A DNA stretch of 64,000 nucleotides from Shewanella sp. Choline-02u-19 (GTDB lineage Bacteria > Pseudomonadota > Gammaproteobacteria > Enterobacterales > Shewanellaceae), in NCBI RefSeq assembly GCF_002836205.1, contig NZ_PJBE01000013.1, positions 1,364,001 through 1,428,000 on the forward strand, read 5' to 3'. The notes beneath the pieces were generated by a model. It saw only the letters and a program-made list of their open reading frames with translations, did not search any database and was not told where the DNA came from. How positions within the stretch are numbered: position 1 is the first letter of the stretch; every line of letters begins with the position of its first letter. Both the position numbers and the translations under genes were made by a program. This document shows positions 46,584 through 56,404 of this stretch, piece by piece.

Positions 46584-47087
46584 TTAGCGGGTCTTTTCGC
46601 TGTCAGCAAGAAACTCAAAGATGGTGAACTTTTCGATACCGTCTTGCTGGTAACTTACAATGGCTTGCCACACCATGTAGCCGCTACTGCAAGATCCATA
46701 GATCAGCGGTGCGCTATAGGTCGTTTCGCTGTCTTTAGACAAGTTCACAGGGATAATGCCCATAAACATGTCTCGCCCTTCAATACGCATTTTTACATTT
46801 TCGAGTGGTTCTGAGCTATTCAAACTTAAGGAAAGTGGCTTTTCACTTGGGGTATCCCATGGGGTAATGCGTAAACTAAGTTCAATGTCATCAACGGTGT
46901 TGGTACACGCCTTTTCTTGGAAGTTGCACAGTCCTGTATCTTGCTCAAATGATTTGTTATTTTTACTGTTATCAGGTTCACATCCACTGATGTTAATCGC
47001 TATAAAAAACGTATATAAAACTCGCAATACTACTGAATTATGAGTAATTTGCACAATAATTAACCTTTTAATCAAATCTATTAACAT
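46584..47087 (-). CDS. predicted lipoprotein divergent from ccoN
   Basis: 167 residues. A hydrophobic N-terminus ends in ISGC (Cys near 36), a plausible lipobox, so the mature protein would be membrane-anchored. The rest (about 130 residues) has a beta-sandwich look: ELSLRITPWDTPSEKPLSL, VKMRIEGRDMFMGIIPVNLS, YGSCSSGYMVWQAIVSY. I do not recognise a named family. Two further Cys pairs may form disulfides. Its start is 14 bp from the FNR box that also serves ccoN, so it may be FNR-controlled and linked to cbb3 oxidase function, but that is inferred from position only. Confidence 0.7.
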   Translation of the reverse strand: MLIDLIKRLIIVQITHNSVVLRVLYTFFIAINISGCEPDNSKNNKSFEQDTGLCNFQEKACTNTVDDIELSLRITPWDTPSEKPLSLSLNSSEPLENVKMRIEGRDMFMGIIPVNLSKDSETTYSAPLIYGSCSSGYMVWQAIVSYQQDGIEKFTIFEFLADSEKTR

Positions 47088-47100
47088 TCTATTGAGTAGC

Positions 47101-47141
47101 TTGATCTAGATCAACTTTTCAGCAGGCCTAATTCCTATCTT
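47101..47141 (+). promoter_or_regulatory. FNR/EtrA box and class II promoter for ccoNOQP
   Basis: TTGATCTAGATCAA (47101-47114) is a perfect TTGAT-N4-ATCAA FNR site. TATCTT at 47136-47141 fits a -10 placed so that the site centres near -41.5, as in FNR-activated promoters. It would induce the high-affinity oxidase when oxygen is low. Confidence 0.8.
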
Positions 47142-47317
47142 TTTTGACATAGCTCAAGTATCATTGCATTGCCTTGCTTTTACTTCATAAAACGCAAGGT
47201 TACACATTGACACAGGTGGCTAATTTCCGATAGGTAATCCGCTTTTTTGTGTCATTTTACCGGGTAGAGTCTCGCTCTACTTAATAATAAGTATAAGTAA
47301 TAAGCAGTGGAAGCAAA

Positions 47318-48754
47318 ATGATGAACCATTCCCAGCCTCAAGGCGCTGATTACAACTACACTATTGTTCGTCAATTTTCCTTAACGACCGTGTTTTGGGG
47401 AATTGTTGGAATGTCAGTAGGTGTATTAATCGCAGCCCAGCTAATCTGGCCGCAGCTAAACTTCGATACTCCATGGTTAACGTATAGTCGTCTTAGACCT
47501 CTACATACGAATGCCGTGATTTTCGCGTTTGGTACTTCAGCCCTTTTCGCTACATCCTATTATATCGTTCAACGCACCTGTCAAACTCGACTATTTGCAC
47601 CTAGGTTAGCTGCATTTACGTTCTGGGGTTGGCAAGCCATCATAATATCAGCAGCAATTAGCTTACCTATGGGTTTCACCCAGGGAAAAGAATATGCTGA
47701 GCTTGAATGGCCTATTGATATCGCAATTACCATCGTTTGGATTGCATATGCAGTGGTGTTCTTCGGTACCATCGTTAAACGAACAACGTCCCACATTTAT
47801 GTGGCGAACTGGTTCTTTGGTGCCTTTATTATCACCGTAGCAGTGTTGCACATAGTTAACTCTATGGCTGTGCCGTTATCACTAACCAAGTCGTACTCAC
47901 TTTATAGTGGCGCTGTCGATGCAATGGTTCAGTGGTGGTATGGACACAACGCGGTTGGTTTCCTACTGACAGCAGGCTTCTTAGGTATGATGTATTACTT
48001 CGTCCCTAAACAAGCTGGTCGTCCTGTTTATTCGTACCGTTTATCAATTGTTCACTTCTGGGCACTGATTGCTTTGTACATTTGGGCTGGTCCTCACCAC
48101 CTCCATTACACTGCTCTACCCGATTGGACTCAATCACTTGGTATGGTGATGTCGCTTATCCTATTCGCTCCTTCTTGGGGTGGTATGATTAACGGTATCA
48201 TGACGCTATCGGGTGCTTGGCACAAACTTCGTACGGACCCTATTCTTCGTTTCCTTGTTGTTTCATTGTCTTTCTATGGTATGTCTACCTTCGAAGGCCC
48301 AATGATGGCGATTAAAACAGTTAACGCATTGTCTCATTACACTGACTGGACAATTGGACATGTTCATTCTGGTGCTTTGGGTTGGGTTGCAATGGTTTCT
48401 ATCGGTTCTTTGTATCACTTGATACCGGTACTGTATAACCAAGGCCGTATGTACAGCACAAACCTTATTAACGTTCATTTCTGGTTGGCAACAATCGGTA
48501 CTGTTCTTTATATCGTTTCAATGTGGATCTCTGGTGTAATGCAGGGTCTTATGTGGCGCGCAGTTAACTCTGACGGTACATTGACTTACAGCTTTGTAGA
48601 AAGCTTAGAAGCATCTTACCCATTCTACTTTGTTCGTTTCATAGGTGGTGTTTTCTTCCTGACAGGTATGTTCATCATGGCATACAACGTGATCCGTACT
48701 GTTAAGGCCCCTAAAGATTCTTTGCCAGCGATTGCTGATGCAAAAGCAGCTTAA
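47318..48754 (+). CDS. ccoN: cbb3-type cytochrome c oxidase subunit I
   Basis: 478 residues with about 12 membrane helices. The heme and copper ligands are visible in [33 protein letters not shown] and HVHSGALGW. It is the catalytic subunit that reduces oxygen to water at low oxygen tension and pumps protons. The start has GGAAG upstream, and a second ATG follows directly. It is first in ccoNOQP, behind the FNR box. ccoO starts 12 bp after the stop. Confidence 0.97.
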   Translation: MMNHSQPQGADYNYTIVRQFSLTTVFWGIVGMSVGVLIAAQLIWPQLNFDTPWLTYSRLRPLHTNAVIFAFGTSALFATSYYIVQRTCQTRLFAPRLAAFTFWGWQAIIISAAISLPMGFTQGKEYAELEWPIDIAITIVWIAYAVVFFGTIVKRTTSHIYVANWFFGAFIITVAVLHIVNSMAVPLSLTKSYSLYSGAVDAMVQWWYGHNAVGFLLTAGFLGMMYYFVPKQAGRPVYSYRLSIVHFWALIALYIWAGPHHLHYTALPDWTQSLGMVMSLILFAPSWGGMINGIMTLSGAWHKLRTDPILRFLVVSLSFYGMSTFEGPMMAIKTVNALSHYTDWTIGHVHSGALGWVAMVSIGSLYHLIPVLYNQGRMYSTNLINVHFWLATIGTVLYIVSMWISGVMQGLMWRAVNSDGTLTYSFVESLEASYPFYFVRFIGGVFFLTGMFIMAYNVIRTVKAPKDSLPAIADAKAA

Positions 48755-48766
48755 GGAGTAGATTCG

Positions 48767-49381
48767 ATGAAATTTAATCATGAGTTAGTTGAGAAAAACA
48801 TCGGTCTATTAGGGATCTTGACTGTAATCGCAATCAGCTTCGGTAGCTTGGTTGAGATCACTCCCCTACTTTTCCAAAAAGACACGACTGAGCCGCTAGA
48901 AGGCCAGATCCCATATACTGCTTTGCAGATAGAGGGTCGTGATATCTACGTACGTGAGGGTTGTTATAACTGTCACAGTCAGATGATCCGTCCACTACGA
49001 GCAGAAACAGAACGTTATGGGCACTACTCGGTGGCTGGCGAATCTGTATGGGATCACCCATTCCAGTGGGGTTCTAAGCGTACAGGTCCAGATCTAGCCC
49101 GTGTTGGCGGTCGTTACAGTGACCAGTGGCATGAAGTTCATTTAATTGATCCTCGCGCTGTTGTACCTCAGTCGAATATGCCTGGTTTCCCTTGGTTGGC
49201 AGAAAACAAGCTTAGCGGCGAGTTGACTGGCAAGAAAATGGATATCCTACGCAACCTTCATCCGACACATGAGCTGTATACAGATGAAGAAATTGCAGCT
49301 GCTAAAGACGCAGTGAAAGATAAGACGGAAATGGATGCATTGATCGCTTATCTACAATCACTTGGTCACGCGCTTAAATAA
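48767..49381 (+). CDS. ccoO: cbb3 oxidase monoheme cytochrome c subunit II
   Basis: 204 residues. One N-terminal membrane anchor (about 12-32) and a periplasmic monoheme domain with [14 protein letters not shown] near 65-78; a distal Met in NMPGFPW completes heme ligation. It passes electrons from CcoP to CcoN. AAGGAG precedes the start, and an AGGAGG ribosome-binding site for ccoQ begins at its stop. Confidence 0.97.
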   Translation: MKFNHELVEKNIGLLGILTVIAISFGSLVEITPLLFQKDTTEPLEGQIPYTALQIEGRDIYVREGCYNCHSQMIRPLRAETERYGHYSVAGESVWDHPFQWGSKRTGPDLARVGGRYSDQWHEVHLIDPRAVVPQSNMPGFPWLAENKLSGELTGKKMDILRNLHPTHELYTDEEIAAAKDAVKDKTEMDALIAYLQSLGHALK

Positions 49382-49392
49382 GGAGGCAAGAT

Positions 49393-49569
49393 ATGGATTA
49401 CGGTACATTACGAGGAATTATAACCATAGTTGTGATGGTTACCTTTATCGGTATATTTGCTTGGGCATATAGCTCTCGTCGTAAGAAGCAATTTGACGAA
49501 GCAGCTAACCTTGTGTTCTCTGATGAAGAGAAAACCGAGGTTTCAAAGGACTCAGGAGAGAAAAAGTAA
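49393..49569 (+). CDS. ccoQ: cbb3 oxidase small subunit CcoQ
   Basis: 58 residues: MDYGTLRGIITIVVMVTFIG begins a single membrane helix, followed by a charged cytoplasmic tail rich in Glu and Lys. CcoQ is known to stabilise the cbb3 complex. AGGAGG at 49381-49386 precedes the ATG. The stop overlaps the ccoP ATG (TAATG). Confidence 0.93.
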   Translation: MDYGTLRGIITIVVMVTFIGIFAWAYSSRRKKQFDEAANLVFSDEEKTEVSKDSGEKK

Positions 49570-50525
49570 TGACTGATTTCTGGAGTATATGGATCATTGT
49601 ACTCTCGTCTGTGGTCATCATTGGTTGTATCGTTCTACTACGCGCTTGTTCTAAGAACAACACTGGCGTAAAAGAAGGCGAATCAATGGGCCATAGCTTC
49701 GACGGTATCGAAGAACTCAATAACCCACTGCCAAAATGGTGGAGTTATATGTTCTACATTACTATCGTGTTTAGTGTTATCTATCTTGCACTTTACCCTG
49801 GTCTTGGTAGCTTCAAAGGCCTTTTAGGCTGGACGAGTTCTAACCAAAGTGTACGTACTCTCGCAGAATCTAAGCAGGCGGTTATCGATGCTCAAGAGGA
49901 AGGACGTTGGGTACAGTATGACCAAGAAGTAAAGCATGCTGATGAAAAGTTTGGCCCTATCTTTAAGGCCTATGCTGACACGCCATTAGAAGAGTTAGTT
50001 AAGAATAAGGAAGCGCTAAAAGTTGGCGGTCGTTTGTTCTTGCAAAACTGTTCAATGTGCCATGGTAGTGACGCTCGTGGTAGCAAAGGCTTCCCTAACC
50101 TCACCGATGGTGCTTGGTTATATGGCGGTGAGCTAGCAACGATTAAGACAACCATTATGAATGGTCGTCACGGTATGATGCCGCCTAAAGGTGGTTTACC
50201 AATCGAAGATAGTGAGTTACCTGGTCTTGCTGAATATGTTGTTAAGTTGTCTGGCCGTGAACATGACGCAGCACTTGCTGCTCAAGGTCAAGGTTCTTTC
50301 ATGAAAGGCTGTTTTGCCTGTCATGGTATGGACGGCACAGGTAACAAATTCATGGGCGCACCTAACCTAACGGATAATGCGTGGCTGTACGGCGGAAGCC
50401 GTGGTGCTATTCAACAGTCAGTTAAGAATGGTCGTAGCGGCGTCATGCCAGCATGGAAAGATGTATTAGGTGAAGAAAAAGTTCACGTAATCTCAGCATA
50501 CGTTTATAGCTTGTCAAACAAGTAG
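49569..50525 (+). CDS. ccoP: cbb3 oxidase diheme cytochrome c subunit III
   Basis: 318 residues. An N-terminal membrane region (two hydrophobic segments, about 5-27 and 57-77) is followed by two cytochrome c domains with CSMCH (about 162) and CFACH (about 250). It receives electrons from soluble or membrane cytochromes and hands them to CcoO. The N-terminal FixP_N region (NNPLPKWWSYMFYITIVFSV) is typical. It ends the operon, followed by a strong terminator. Confidence 0.97.
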   Translation: MTDFWSIWIIVLSSVVIIGCIVLLRACSKNNTGVKEGESMGHSFDGIEELNNPLPKWWSYMFYITIVFSVIYLALYPGLGSFKGLLGWTSSNQSVRTLAESKQAVIDAQEEGRWVQYDQEVKHADEKFGPIFKAYADTPLEELVKNKEALKVGGRLFLQNCSMCHGSDARGSKGFPNLTDGAWLYGGELATIKTTIMNGRHGMMPPKGGLPIEDSELPGLAEYVVKLSGREHDAALAAQGQGSFMKGCFACHGMDGTGNKFMGAPNLTDNAWLYGGSRGAIQQSVKNGRSGVMPAWKDVLGEEKVHVISAYVYSLSNK

Positions 50526-50555
50526 TTACACTTAAGTAACATTAAACGTAATATT

Positions 50556-50585
50556 AGGCCTCGTCACAAACGAGGCCTTTTTTTT
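50556..50585 (+). terminator. Rho-independent terminator of ccoNOQP
   Basis: Nine-bp stem AGGCCTCGT / ACGAGGCCT around CACAA, followed by eight T residues in all. Confidence 0.93.
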
Positions 50586-50662
50586 AAGTGCTAAATCACA
50601 CTTTTAACGGTAAAATGGCGGTTCTTAAAAACGTCGTCTCAGCAAATAATAGGTGTTAAAAA

Positions 50663-51142
50663 ATGTCTACTCCTCAGCCTTGGTATAAACAGTTCTGGCC
50701 CTGGTTTCTTATCGTACTTCCGCTTTGTGCCGTCGTTGCAAGTTTCAACTTATTATATCTAGCAATTGATAATAAAGACTCCCTTGTTTCTGAGGATTAT
50801 TATAAAGAAGGTAAAGCCATTAATATGGACCTTCGAAAAATCAAACATGCAAAACAGTTGGGCATGAATTATCTGCTCGAGTTTGATGATAAGTATGTCG
50901 AACTTTCTCAGCAAGGTGGAGAGCAATACCAAGCTGCTCTTAGTGTTGGCTTTTTCCATCCTACAATGGCAGAGCGTGATTTTAATCAGATAGTCACAGC
51001 TGACGCGAATGGCGTATATCGCATTGAAATCCATCAAGCGATGTCAGGACCTTGGGAAGTTCGCATTGAAGGATTTGATCAAACATGGCGGATCCAGCAG
51101 CGCGTCACGCTAGTTGATGATAAGCAGTACTGGCTAAACTAA
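50663..51142 (+). CDS. ccoH: FixH/CcoH-family cbb3 assembly protein
   Basis: 159 residues with one N-terminal membrane segment (about 12-34) and a periplasmic domain with YLAIDNKDSLVSEDYYKEGK, a pattern of FixH proteins. It works with the CcoI copper ATPase in cbb3 assembly. It starts a second unit (ccoH-ccoI-ccoS-SafE) 138 bp after ccoP, beyond the terminator, so it has its own promoter. ccoI follows after 44 bp. Confidence 0.88.
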   Translation: MSTPQPWYKQFWPWFLIVLPLCAVVASFNLLYLAIDNKDSLVSEDYYKEGKAINMDLRKIKHAKQLGMNYLLEFDDKYVELSQQGGEQYQAALSVGFFHPTMAERDFNQIVTADANGVYRIEIHQAMSGPWEVRIEGFDQTWRIQQRVTLVDDKQYWLN

Positions 51143-51186
51143 TTTGAACCTTTTTGATCGCAACATAAACGTATGAACCCAAATCT

Positions 51187-53583
51187 ATGAGTCAAATCAG
51201 TTGTTACCATTGTAGTGAACCTGTATTAACCGGTAGCCAGTTCACTACACGTATACAAAATGAAGATAAAGCGATGTGCTGCCCTGGCTGCCAGGCTGTA
51301 TCGCAAGCGATTATCGATGCGGGTTTATCGAATTACTATAAGTTTAGAACCGAGCCAGGTAACAAACAAACGGCTTTGGTGCCAGAAGAACTTAACAGCG
51401 TCAGTGCCTATGACCTGCCAGAGGTACAGCAAGATTTTATTCATCAACGCGATGATCTAAATGAGATATCGTTAACCATTGACGGAATAACCTGCGCTGC
51501 ATGTGCTTGGCTCATTGAACACCAAGTCAAAAAACTCAACGGTATAGCGAGCATTCAAGTTAACTCAACAACGCAACGCGCATTGATATCTTGGCATGCC
51601 GAGCAGGTAAAACTTAGCGAAATCCTCAATAAAATCGGTGCTATAGGTTACCAAGCCGCGCCGTTTCAGATTGACGAGCAAGAAACCAAAAGCAAGAAAG
51701 AAAGTCGCAAATTTTTATTGCGCTTAGGTCTTGCGGGTTTTGCGACCATGCAGGTGATGATGTTCGCCCTGGCCCTGTATTCTGGTTACTTTACCGAACT
51801 CGATATAGAGTTTAGAGATTACTTCCGTTGGGTGAGCATGCTCTTTGCTGCCCCTGTTGTTTTCTATTCTGCTCAACCTTTCTATTTTAGTGCCATTCGT
51901 TCCATTTTAATGGGCCGGTTAAATATGGACGTCTCTGTCAGTATCGCAATTTGTGGTGCCTACATAGCCAGTTGCATAGAGACTATTAACGGGACTGGAG
52001 AAGTGTATTTTGAGTCCGTCTCTATGTTTACCTTCTTCTTACTGCTTGGACGTTATTTTGAGCAAAATGCTCGCCAAAAGGCGTCCGTGAGCTCCAGTAA
52101 TCTACATAAACTGGTGCCGCTGACTGCTTTTCTTAAATCAGACAATACGATTGAAGAAGTCCCCGCTAAGCGTCTTGTTATTGGAAATTTGATTTTAATT
52201 AAGCCTGGCGATGTTATTGCCGCTGACGGTATTATTATTGAGGGCAGTTCGTCGGTTAATGAAGCCATGTTAACCGGTGAGCAGATGCCATTGGCTAAAT
52301 CTGTCGATGCTCAAGTCTTTGCCGGCACCATTAACATTGAGCAACCCATAACGGTAAGAGTGACGGCATTAGGACAAGATCAGCTAGTTGCAGAAATCAT
52401 CAGGTTGCAAGAAATTGCTTCAAACAGTAAACCTAAAATTGCGCTGTATGCCGATAGGTTTTCAAATTATTTTACTGCAGCCGTGTTGCTAATTGCGACT
52501 GGGACATATCTCTTTTGGTCGTTTTATTCACCAGAAGATGCATTTTGGGTGACTTTATCAGTGTTGGTTGCTACCTGCCCTTGTGCGTTAGCGCTGGCAA
52601 CGCCTACAGCGGTCACATGTGGCACAGCAATACTCACAAAGCTGGGGATAATTACTCGTAAAGCGGGTGTATTTGAAAAGCTGCCTAAGCTTAACCATAT
52701 TGTTTTCGATAAAACAGGCACGCTGACACTAGGCTCATTGTCTATTACAGATATAGAACTGGTGGAAAGTGCCACTAATGCTATGACGAAAGAGCATGTT
52801 CTTGAGTATGCGGCAGCACTTGAGGCAAGCTCGCTTCACCCTATTGCCCATGCATTTCAAGGCCACTTTAACCCAGCAATCAGCGTAGCCAACAAGCAAA
52901 ACTTTGTCGGCAATGGCCTTCAAGGTGATATCAACGGCCAAAAGGTGAAAATTGGTAGCCAATCATTTGTTAACGGCACTCATCACCTTGAGTCTGACAT
53001 CATTGTTTGGCTGAGTCTCGAGGGCGTTGTGCGGGCTAAATTCACTTTAGCAGATGAAATTAGGCCCGATACAGCCAATGCGGTGCAGTTGTTGAAGAAA
53101 TTGGGGTGTAACATCAGTATTGCCAGTGGTGATAACTCTGGTGAAGTTGAAAACCTAGCCAAACGACTTGGTATTGAAGATGTTCACAAAGGTTTATCTC
53201 CTGAAGACAAATTAACGTTAGTCAGAGAACTACAACAACACTCCCAAGTCGCTATGTTTGGCGATGGCATTAATGACGCCCCAGTGCTTGCAGGAGCTAA
53301 CCTTTCGGTAGCAATGGGCAGCGGCGCCGCCATCAGTAAAAACAGTGCAGATATTATTTTGTTGGGCGATAACCTATCGCGTTTCTCTGACGCCGTAAAA
53401 GTCGCTAAATTTACCGGACGGGTCATCAAACAGAATTTGTTCTGGGCGCTGGGTTACAACCTGTTTATAATCCCTTTAGCTGTTAGCGGCCATGTTGCGC
53501 CCTATATTGCAGCTATTGGCATGTCCGCCAGTTCACTTATAGTCGTTAGCAATAGCTTAAGACTACTCAAGGTACGTGTATGA
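51187..53583 (+). CDS. ccoI: copper-translocating P-type ATPase CcoI/FixI
   Basis: 798 residues. The N-terminus has a Cys-rich segment (CYHCSEP, CCPGCQ) and a heavy-metal domain with GITCAACAW (about 100). Eight membrane helices include the CPC copper motif in CPCALALATP near 470. The cytoplasmic DKTGTLTLG phosphorylation loop is near 510 and the hinge GDGINDAPVL near 693. Family knowledge: CcoI exports copper needed for cbb3 maturation rather than for resistance. Its last four bases overlap ccoS. Confidence 0.96.
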   Translation: MSQISCYHCSEPVLTGSQFTTRIQNEDKAMCCPGCQAVSQAIIDAGLSNYYKFRTEPGNKQTALVPEELNSVSAYDLPEVQQDFIHQRDDLNEISLTIDGITCAACAWLIEHQVKKLNGIASIQVNSTTQRALISWHAEQVKLSEILNKIGAIGYQAAPFQIDEQETKSKKESRKFLLRLGLAGFATMQVMMFALALYSGYFTELDIEFRDYFRWVSMLFAAPVVFYSAQPFYFSAIRSILMGRLNMDVSVSIAICGAYIASCIETINGTGEVYFESVSMFTFFLLLGRYFEQNARQKASVSSSNLHKLVPLTAFLKSDNTIEEVPAKRLVIGNLILIKPGDVIAADGIIIEGSSSVNEAMLTGEQMPLAKSVDAQVFAGTINIEQPITVRVTALGQDQLVAEIIRLQEIASNSKPKIALYADRFSNYFTAAVLLIATGTYLFWSFYSPEDAFWVTLSVLVATCPCALALATPTAVTCGTAILTKLGIITRKAGVFEKLPKLNHIVFDKTGTLTLGSLSITDIELVESATNAMTKEHVLEYAAALEASSLHPIAHAFQGHFNPAISVANKQNFVGNGLQGDINGQKVKIGSQSFVNGTHHLESDIIVWLSLEGVVRAKFTLADEIRPDTANAVQLLKKLGCNISIASGDNSGEVENLAKRLGIEDVHKGLSPEDKLTLVRELQQHSQVAMFGDGINDAPVLAGANLSVAMGSGAAISKNSADIILLGDNLSRFSDAVKVAKFTGRVIKQNLFWALGYNLFIIPLAVSGHVAPYIAAIGMSASSLIVVSNSLRLLKVRV

Positions 53584-53807
53584 GCATTATTTATGTCCTG
53601 ATCCCCATCGCTATGTTATTTGTTCTTGTCGCTGTAGGTGTCTTTTTTTGGGCAGTTAAATCGGATCAATTCGATGATCTTGATAAACAAAGTATATCTA
53701 TTTTGTTTGAAGACGACAGTCATGAACAAAAAGCTAAGACAGAGATAGATACCGCCACATCAACGGTTGAGCCGAACGCCACAGGGAAAAATAAAGACGG
53801 TGAATGA
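53580..53807 (+). CDS. ccoS: cbb3 oxidase maturation protein CcoS
   Basis: 75 residues. MSIIYVLIPIAMLFVLVAVG forms one membrane helix, followed by FFWAVKSDQFDDLDKQSISI LF typical of CcoS, then a longer acidic tail. It is needed for cofactor insertion into cbb3 oxidase. The ATG overlaps the ccoI stop (ATGA), showing coupling. Confidence 0.93.
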   Translation: MSIIYVLIPIAMLFVLVAVGVFFWAVKSDQFDDLDKQSISILFEDDSHEQKAKTEIDTATSTVEPNATGKNKDGE

Positions 53808-54492
53808 TTACAGCGTATTCGGTGCCTTTCTTGTCGGCATAATGGGCGCCGGACACTGTATTGGGATGTGCGGTGGTTTGGTCGGTGCTTTATCCGCAAA
53901 TTTACCTCAAAACGATGGCAGTAACCGATTAGTCAATCAACTGGGTTACCTGTTTAGCTATAACAGCGGACGGATCATCAGTTATACCATGGCTGGAGCG
54001 CTCGTGGGGGCCAGCACTAATGCGTTAGGGTTATTGTTTGACGTTGACCTATACTTATTAGTGCTGCGGATTTTAGCGGGCCTTATGATGGTGATCACTG
54101 GCCTTTACATTGCGCAAATATGGTCGGGTATTGTACAACTAGAGCGTGCTGGTAAATGGCTTTGGAAGTTAATATCGCCCATCGCAAATCGCTTTATCCC
54201 GATTAAAAATAAACGACAAGCCTTTATCGCTGGCGGGTTATGGGGTTGGTTACCTTGTGGTTTAGTCTATAGCATGCTGACTTGGGCTGTAGCGGCTGGG
54301 AATGCTGTTGATGGCGCTATGGTGATGGCCGCTTTCGGTTTAGGCACCCTTCCCGCTTTATTAAGTGCGGGGGTTGCAGCGAGTACTTTTAGTCGTTGGG
54401 TGCAAAAAGCGTCAGTCCGCAAAGTCAGTGGCTTAGTGTTAATCGCCTTCGGAATACAGACGCTATATATTGCAATTGGGCAGCTAAACTAG
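53800..54492 (+). CDS. SafE/TauE-like membrane protein (CcoI-linked)
   Basis: About 230 residues with six or so membrane helices. GIMGAGHCIGMCGGLVGALS near the start and GGLWGWLPCGLVYSMLTWA near 145 are the two conserved Cys-containing motifs of the DsbD-like/SafE group regularly found after ccoS. It may handle copper or reductant for oxidase assembly. I use the GTG at 53800, which overlaps the ccoS stop. A longer frame to 53767 lies inside ccoS. The old name sulfite exporter TauE is a family label, not evidence of sulfite transport. Confidence 0.82.
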   Translation: MNDYSVFGAFLVGIMGAGHCIGMCGGLVGALSANLPQNDGSNRLVNQLGYLFSYNSGRIISYTMAGALVGASTNALGLLFDVDLYLLVLRILAGLMMVITGLYIAQIWSGIVQLERAGKWLWKLISPIANRFIPIKNKRQAFIAGGLWGWLPCGLVYSMLTWAVAAGNAVDGAMVMAAFGLGTLPALLSAGVAASTFSRWVQKASVRKVSGLVLIAFGIQTLYIAIGQLN

Positions 54493-54547
54493 CCCCATTT
54501 ATTAAATTAGTTTAACATAGTGTGTGAACACAAAACTGAGATAGATA

Positions 54548-55303
54548 ATGAGCGTAGATAATAATAATAAACATCGTCGTCAAATGGCATCAGGCTGTGC
54601 GATTCATTGTCATGACTGCAGCATGGGTACTCTGTGTATTCCGTTTACTCTAAATACTACCGAATTAGATCAATTAGACGAAATCATCGAGCGTAAAAAG
54701 CCTATCCAAAAAGGTGAAGCTATTTTTAAGTCTGGTGACCCTCTTAAGTCTCTTTTTGCCATTCGTTCTGGCACCATAAAAAGTTACACCATTACTGAGC
54801 AAGGTGATGAACAGATCACAGGGTTTCATCTCGCGGGTGACGTGATAGGATTTGACGGAATTCATTCTCAATTCCATCAAAGCTTTGCACAAGCACTTGA
54901 AACCTCAATGGTGTGTGAGATCCCTTATACAACATTGGATGAGCTCATCGGCAAAATGCCTAAACTCAGACAGCAAGTTATGCGTCTAATGAGTAATGAG
55001 ATCCAAACCGATCAAGAGATGATTCTGCTACTGAGTAAGAAAAATGCCGAAGAAAGATTAGCCGCATTTATCAGTAATCTTGCTAAACGTTTTGGTAGCC
55101 GTGGTTTTTCACCAAGAGAGTTTCGTTTAACCATGACTCGTGGTGATATCGGTAATTATTTGGGCTTGACCGTAGAAACGATTAGCCGACTTTTGGGTCG
55201 TTTTCAGAAAGCTGATCTTATTGAAGTAAAAGGTAAATACATTACCATTCTCGATATTGATGCGTTAAGTGAGCTATCAGGCAACAGTAATATTGCCCGT
55301 TAA
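54548..55303 (+). CDS. etrA: FNR-family oxygen-responsive regulator EtrA
   Basis: 251 residues and very close to E. coli Fnr throughout. The iron-sulfur Cys cluster is at 17, 21, 24 and 30 (CAIHCHDC...LC), with a further Cys in ETSMVCEIP near 122. The cNMP-like domain precedes a helix-turn-helix (about 195-220, [20 protein letters not shown]) that reads TTGAT-N4-ATCAA. It activates or represses anaerobic genes when its 4Fe-4S cluster is intact. The perfect box before ccoN is a probable local target. In Shewanella this orthologue is called EtrA. Confidence 0.95.
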   Translation: MSVDNNNKHRRQMASGCAIHCHDCSMGTLCIPFTLNTTELDQLDEIIERKKPIQKGEAIFKSGDPLKSLFAIRSGTIKSYTITEQGDEQITGFHLAGDVIGFDGIHSQFHQSFAQALETSMVCEIPYTTLDELIGKMPKLRQQVMRLMSNEIQTDQEMILLLSKKNAEERLAAFISNLAKRFGSRGFSPREFRLTMTRGDIGNYLGLTVETISRLLGRFQKADLIEVKGKYITILDIDALSELSGNSNIAR

Positions 55304-55392
55304 ACGTTATCGACTATTCTGTTGATCTATAACAATACAAAGCCATCTTTATGGTGCAAGATGGTAATACGATATTAGATAAGGATAAAGTT

Positions 55393-56325
55393 ATGATGGA
55401 TTATCAAAAACTCCTTGTAGTGGTTGATCCAACCACCGATAAACAAGCCGCATTAGCCAGAGCCATTGAACTAGCATCGGCTAATAATGCCAGTATTACC
55501 GTCTTTTTATCTATCTTCGATTTCTCTTATGAGATGACATCTATTTTGTCAGGCCAAGAACGAGAAGCGATGCGCGAAGGCGTAGTGGCACAACGTAAGG
55601 CGTGGTTAGATGATATTGTTGGTCAGTTTAAGACTGGAAATATCAGCATTGAATCTAAAGTCGTTTGGCACAACCGTCCTTTCGAAAGCATCATTAACCA
55701 CGTTATTCAGGGCCAATATGATGTCATCGTTAAAGGTACTCATGAGCACGATAAGCTAAAGTCAGTTATCTTTACCCCAACTGATTGGCATCTGTTAAGA
55801 AAAGCTCCTGTCCCTGTTTTATTAGTCAAAGAACATGATTGGCCTGTTGCCGGTAAAATCCTCTGCGCCATTAACGTGAGTTCTGAAGACGAAACCAACC
55901 AGTCATTAAATGTTAAAATAATCGAACATGCACAAAAGCTCGCAAAGCAGTTTGATGCCCAGATCCACCTCGTAAACGGCTATCCAGGCACACCGGTTAA
56001 TCTGGCGATTGAGTTACCAGACTTTGACTCTCACTCCTACAGTGAAACCATTCGCAGACAACATGAAGAACGTATTACCTATCTTGCCGAAGCCTATGAT
56101 ATTTCGCCTGATTTTTGTCATGTAAGAGAAGGTTTACCGGAAGATGTGATCCCAGATCTCGCGCAAAAGCTTGATGCCGAATTAGTCATTCTGGGCACCA
56201 TAGGCAGAACCGGACTTTCGGCTGCGCTCATTGGTAATACCGCAGAACATGTCATCGACAGTATTAACTGTGATTTACTTGCGGTGAAGCCTGACGGATA
56301 TAAATCACCTCTTGAAGAAGCTTAA
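55393..56325 (+). CDS. uspE: universal stress protein UspE
   Basis: About 310 residues made of two tandem Usp domains (about 1-145 and 155-305). Each has an alpha/beta fold: MDYQKLLVVVDPTTDKQAAL at the start and ELVILGTIGRTGLSAALIGN at the second ATP-loop region. E. coli UspE is 316 residues and also lies beside fnr. I place the start at the ATG pair 55393/55396, with AGGA upstream. A 14-codon longer frame lacks a ribosome-binding site. It is a cytosolic stress-survival protein. Confidence 0.93.
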   Translation: MMDYQKLLVVVDPTTDKQAALARAIELASANNASITVFLSIFDFSYEMTSILSGQEREAMREGVVAQRKAWLDDIVGQFKTGNISIESKVVWHNRPFESIINHVIQGQYDVIVKGTHEHDKLKSVIFTPTDWHLLRKAPVPVLLVKEHDWPVAGKILCAINVSSEDETNQSLNVKIIEHAQKLAKQFDAQIHLVNGYPGTPVNLAIELPDFDSHSYSETIRRQHEERITYLAEAYDISPDFCHVREGLPEDVIPDLAQKLDAELVILGTIGRTGLSAALIGNTAEHVIDSINCDLLAVKPDGYKSPLEEA

Positions 56326-56366
56326 CGCTTAACGGGCTTTACCCGAAGTGCTTTAGCTGGAATAAT

Positions 56367-56404
56367 ACGCGCCCTGAACATTTGTGTACTAGGCGCGTTT
56401 TTTT
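56367..56404 (+). terminator. terminator immediately before the ttcA start
   Basis: ACGCGCC (56367-56373) and GGCGCGT (56392-56398) form a seven-bp stem with an 18-base loop, followed by seven T residues ending at the ttcA ATG. Confidence 0.7.
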
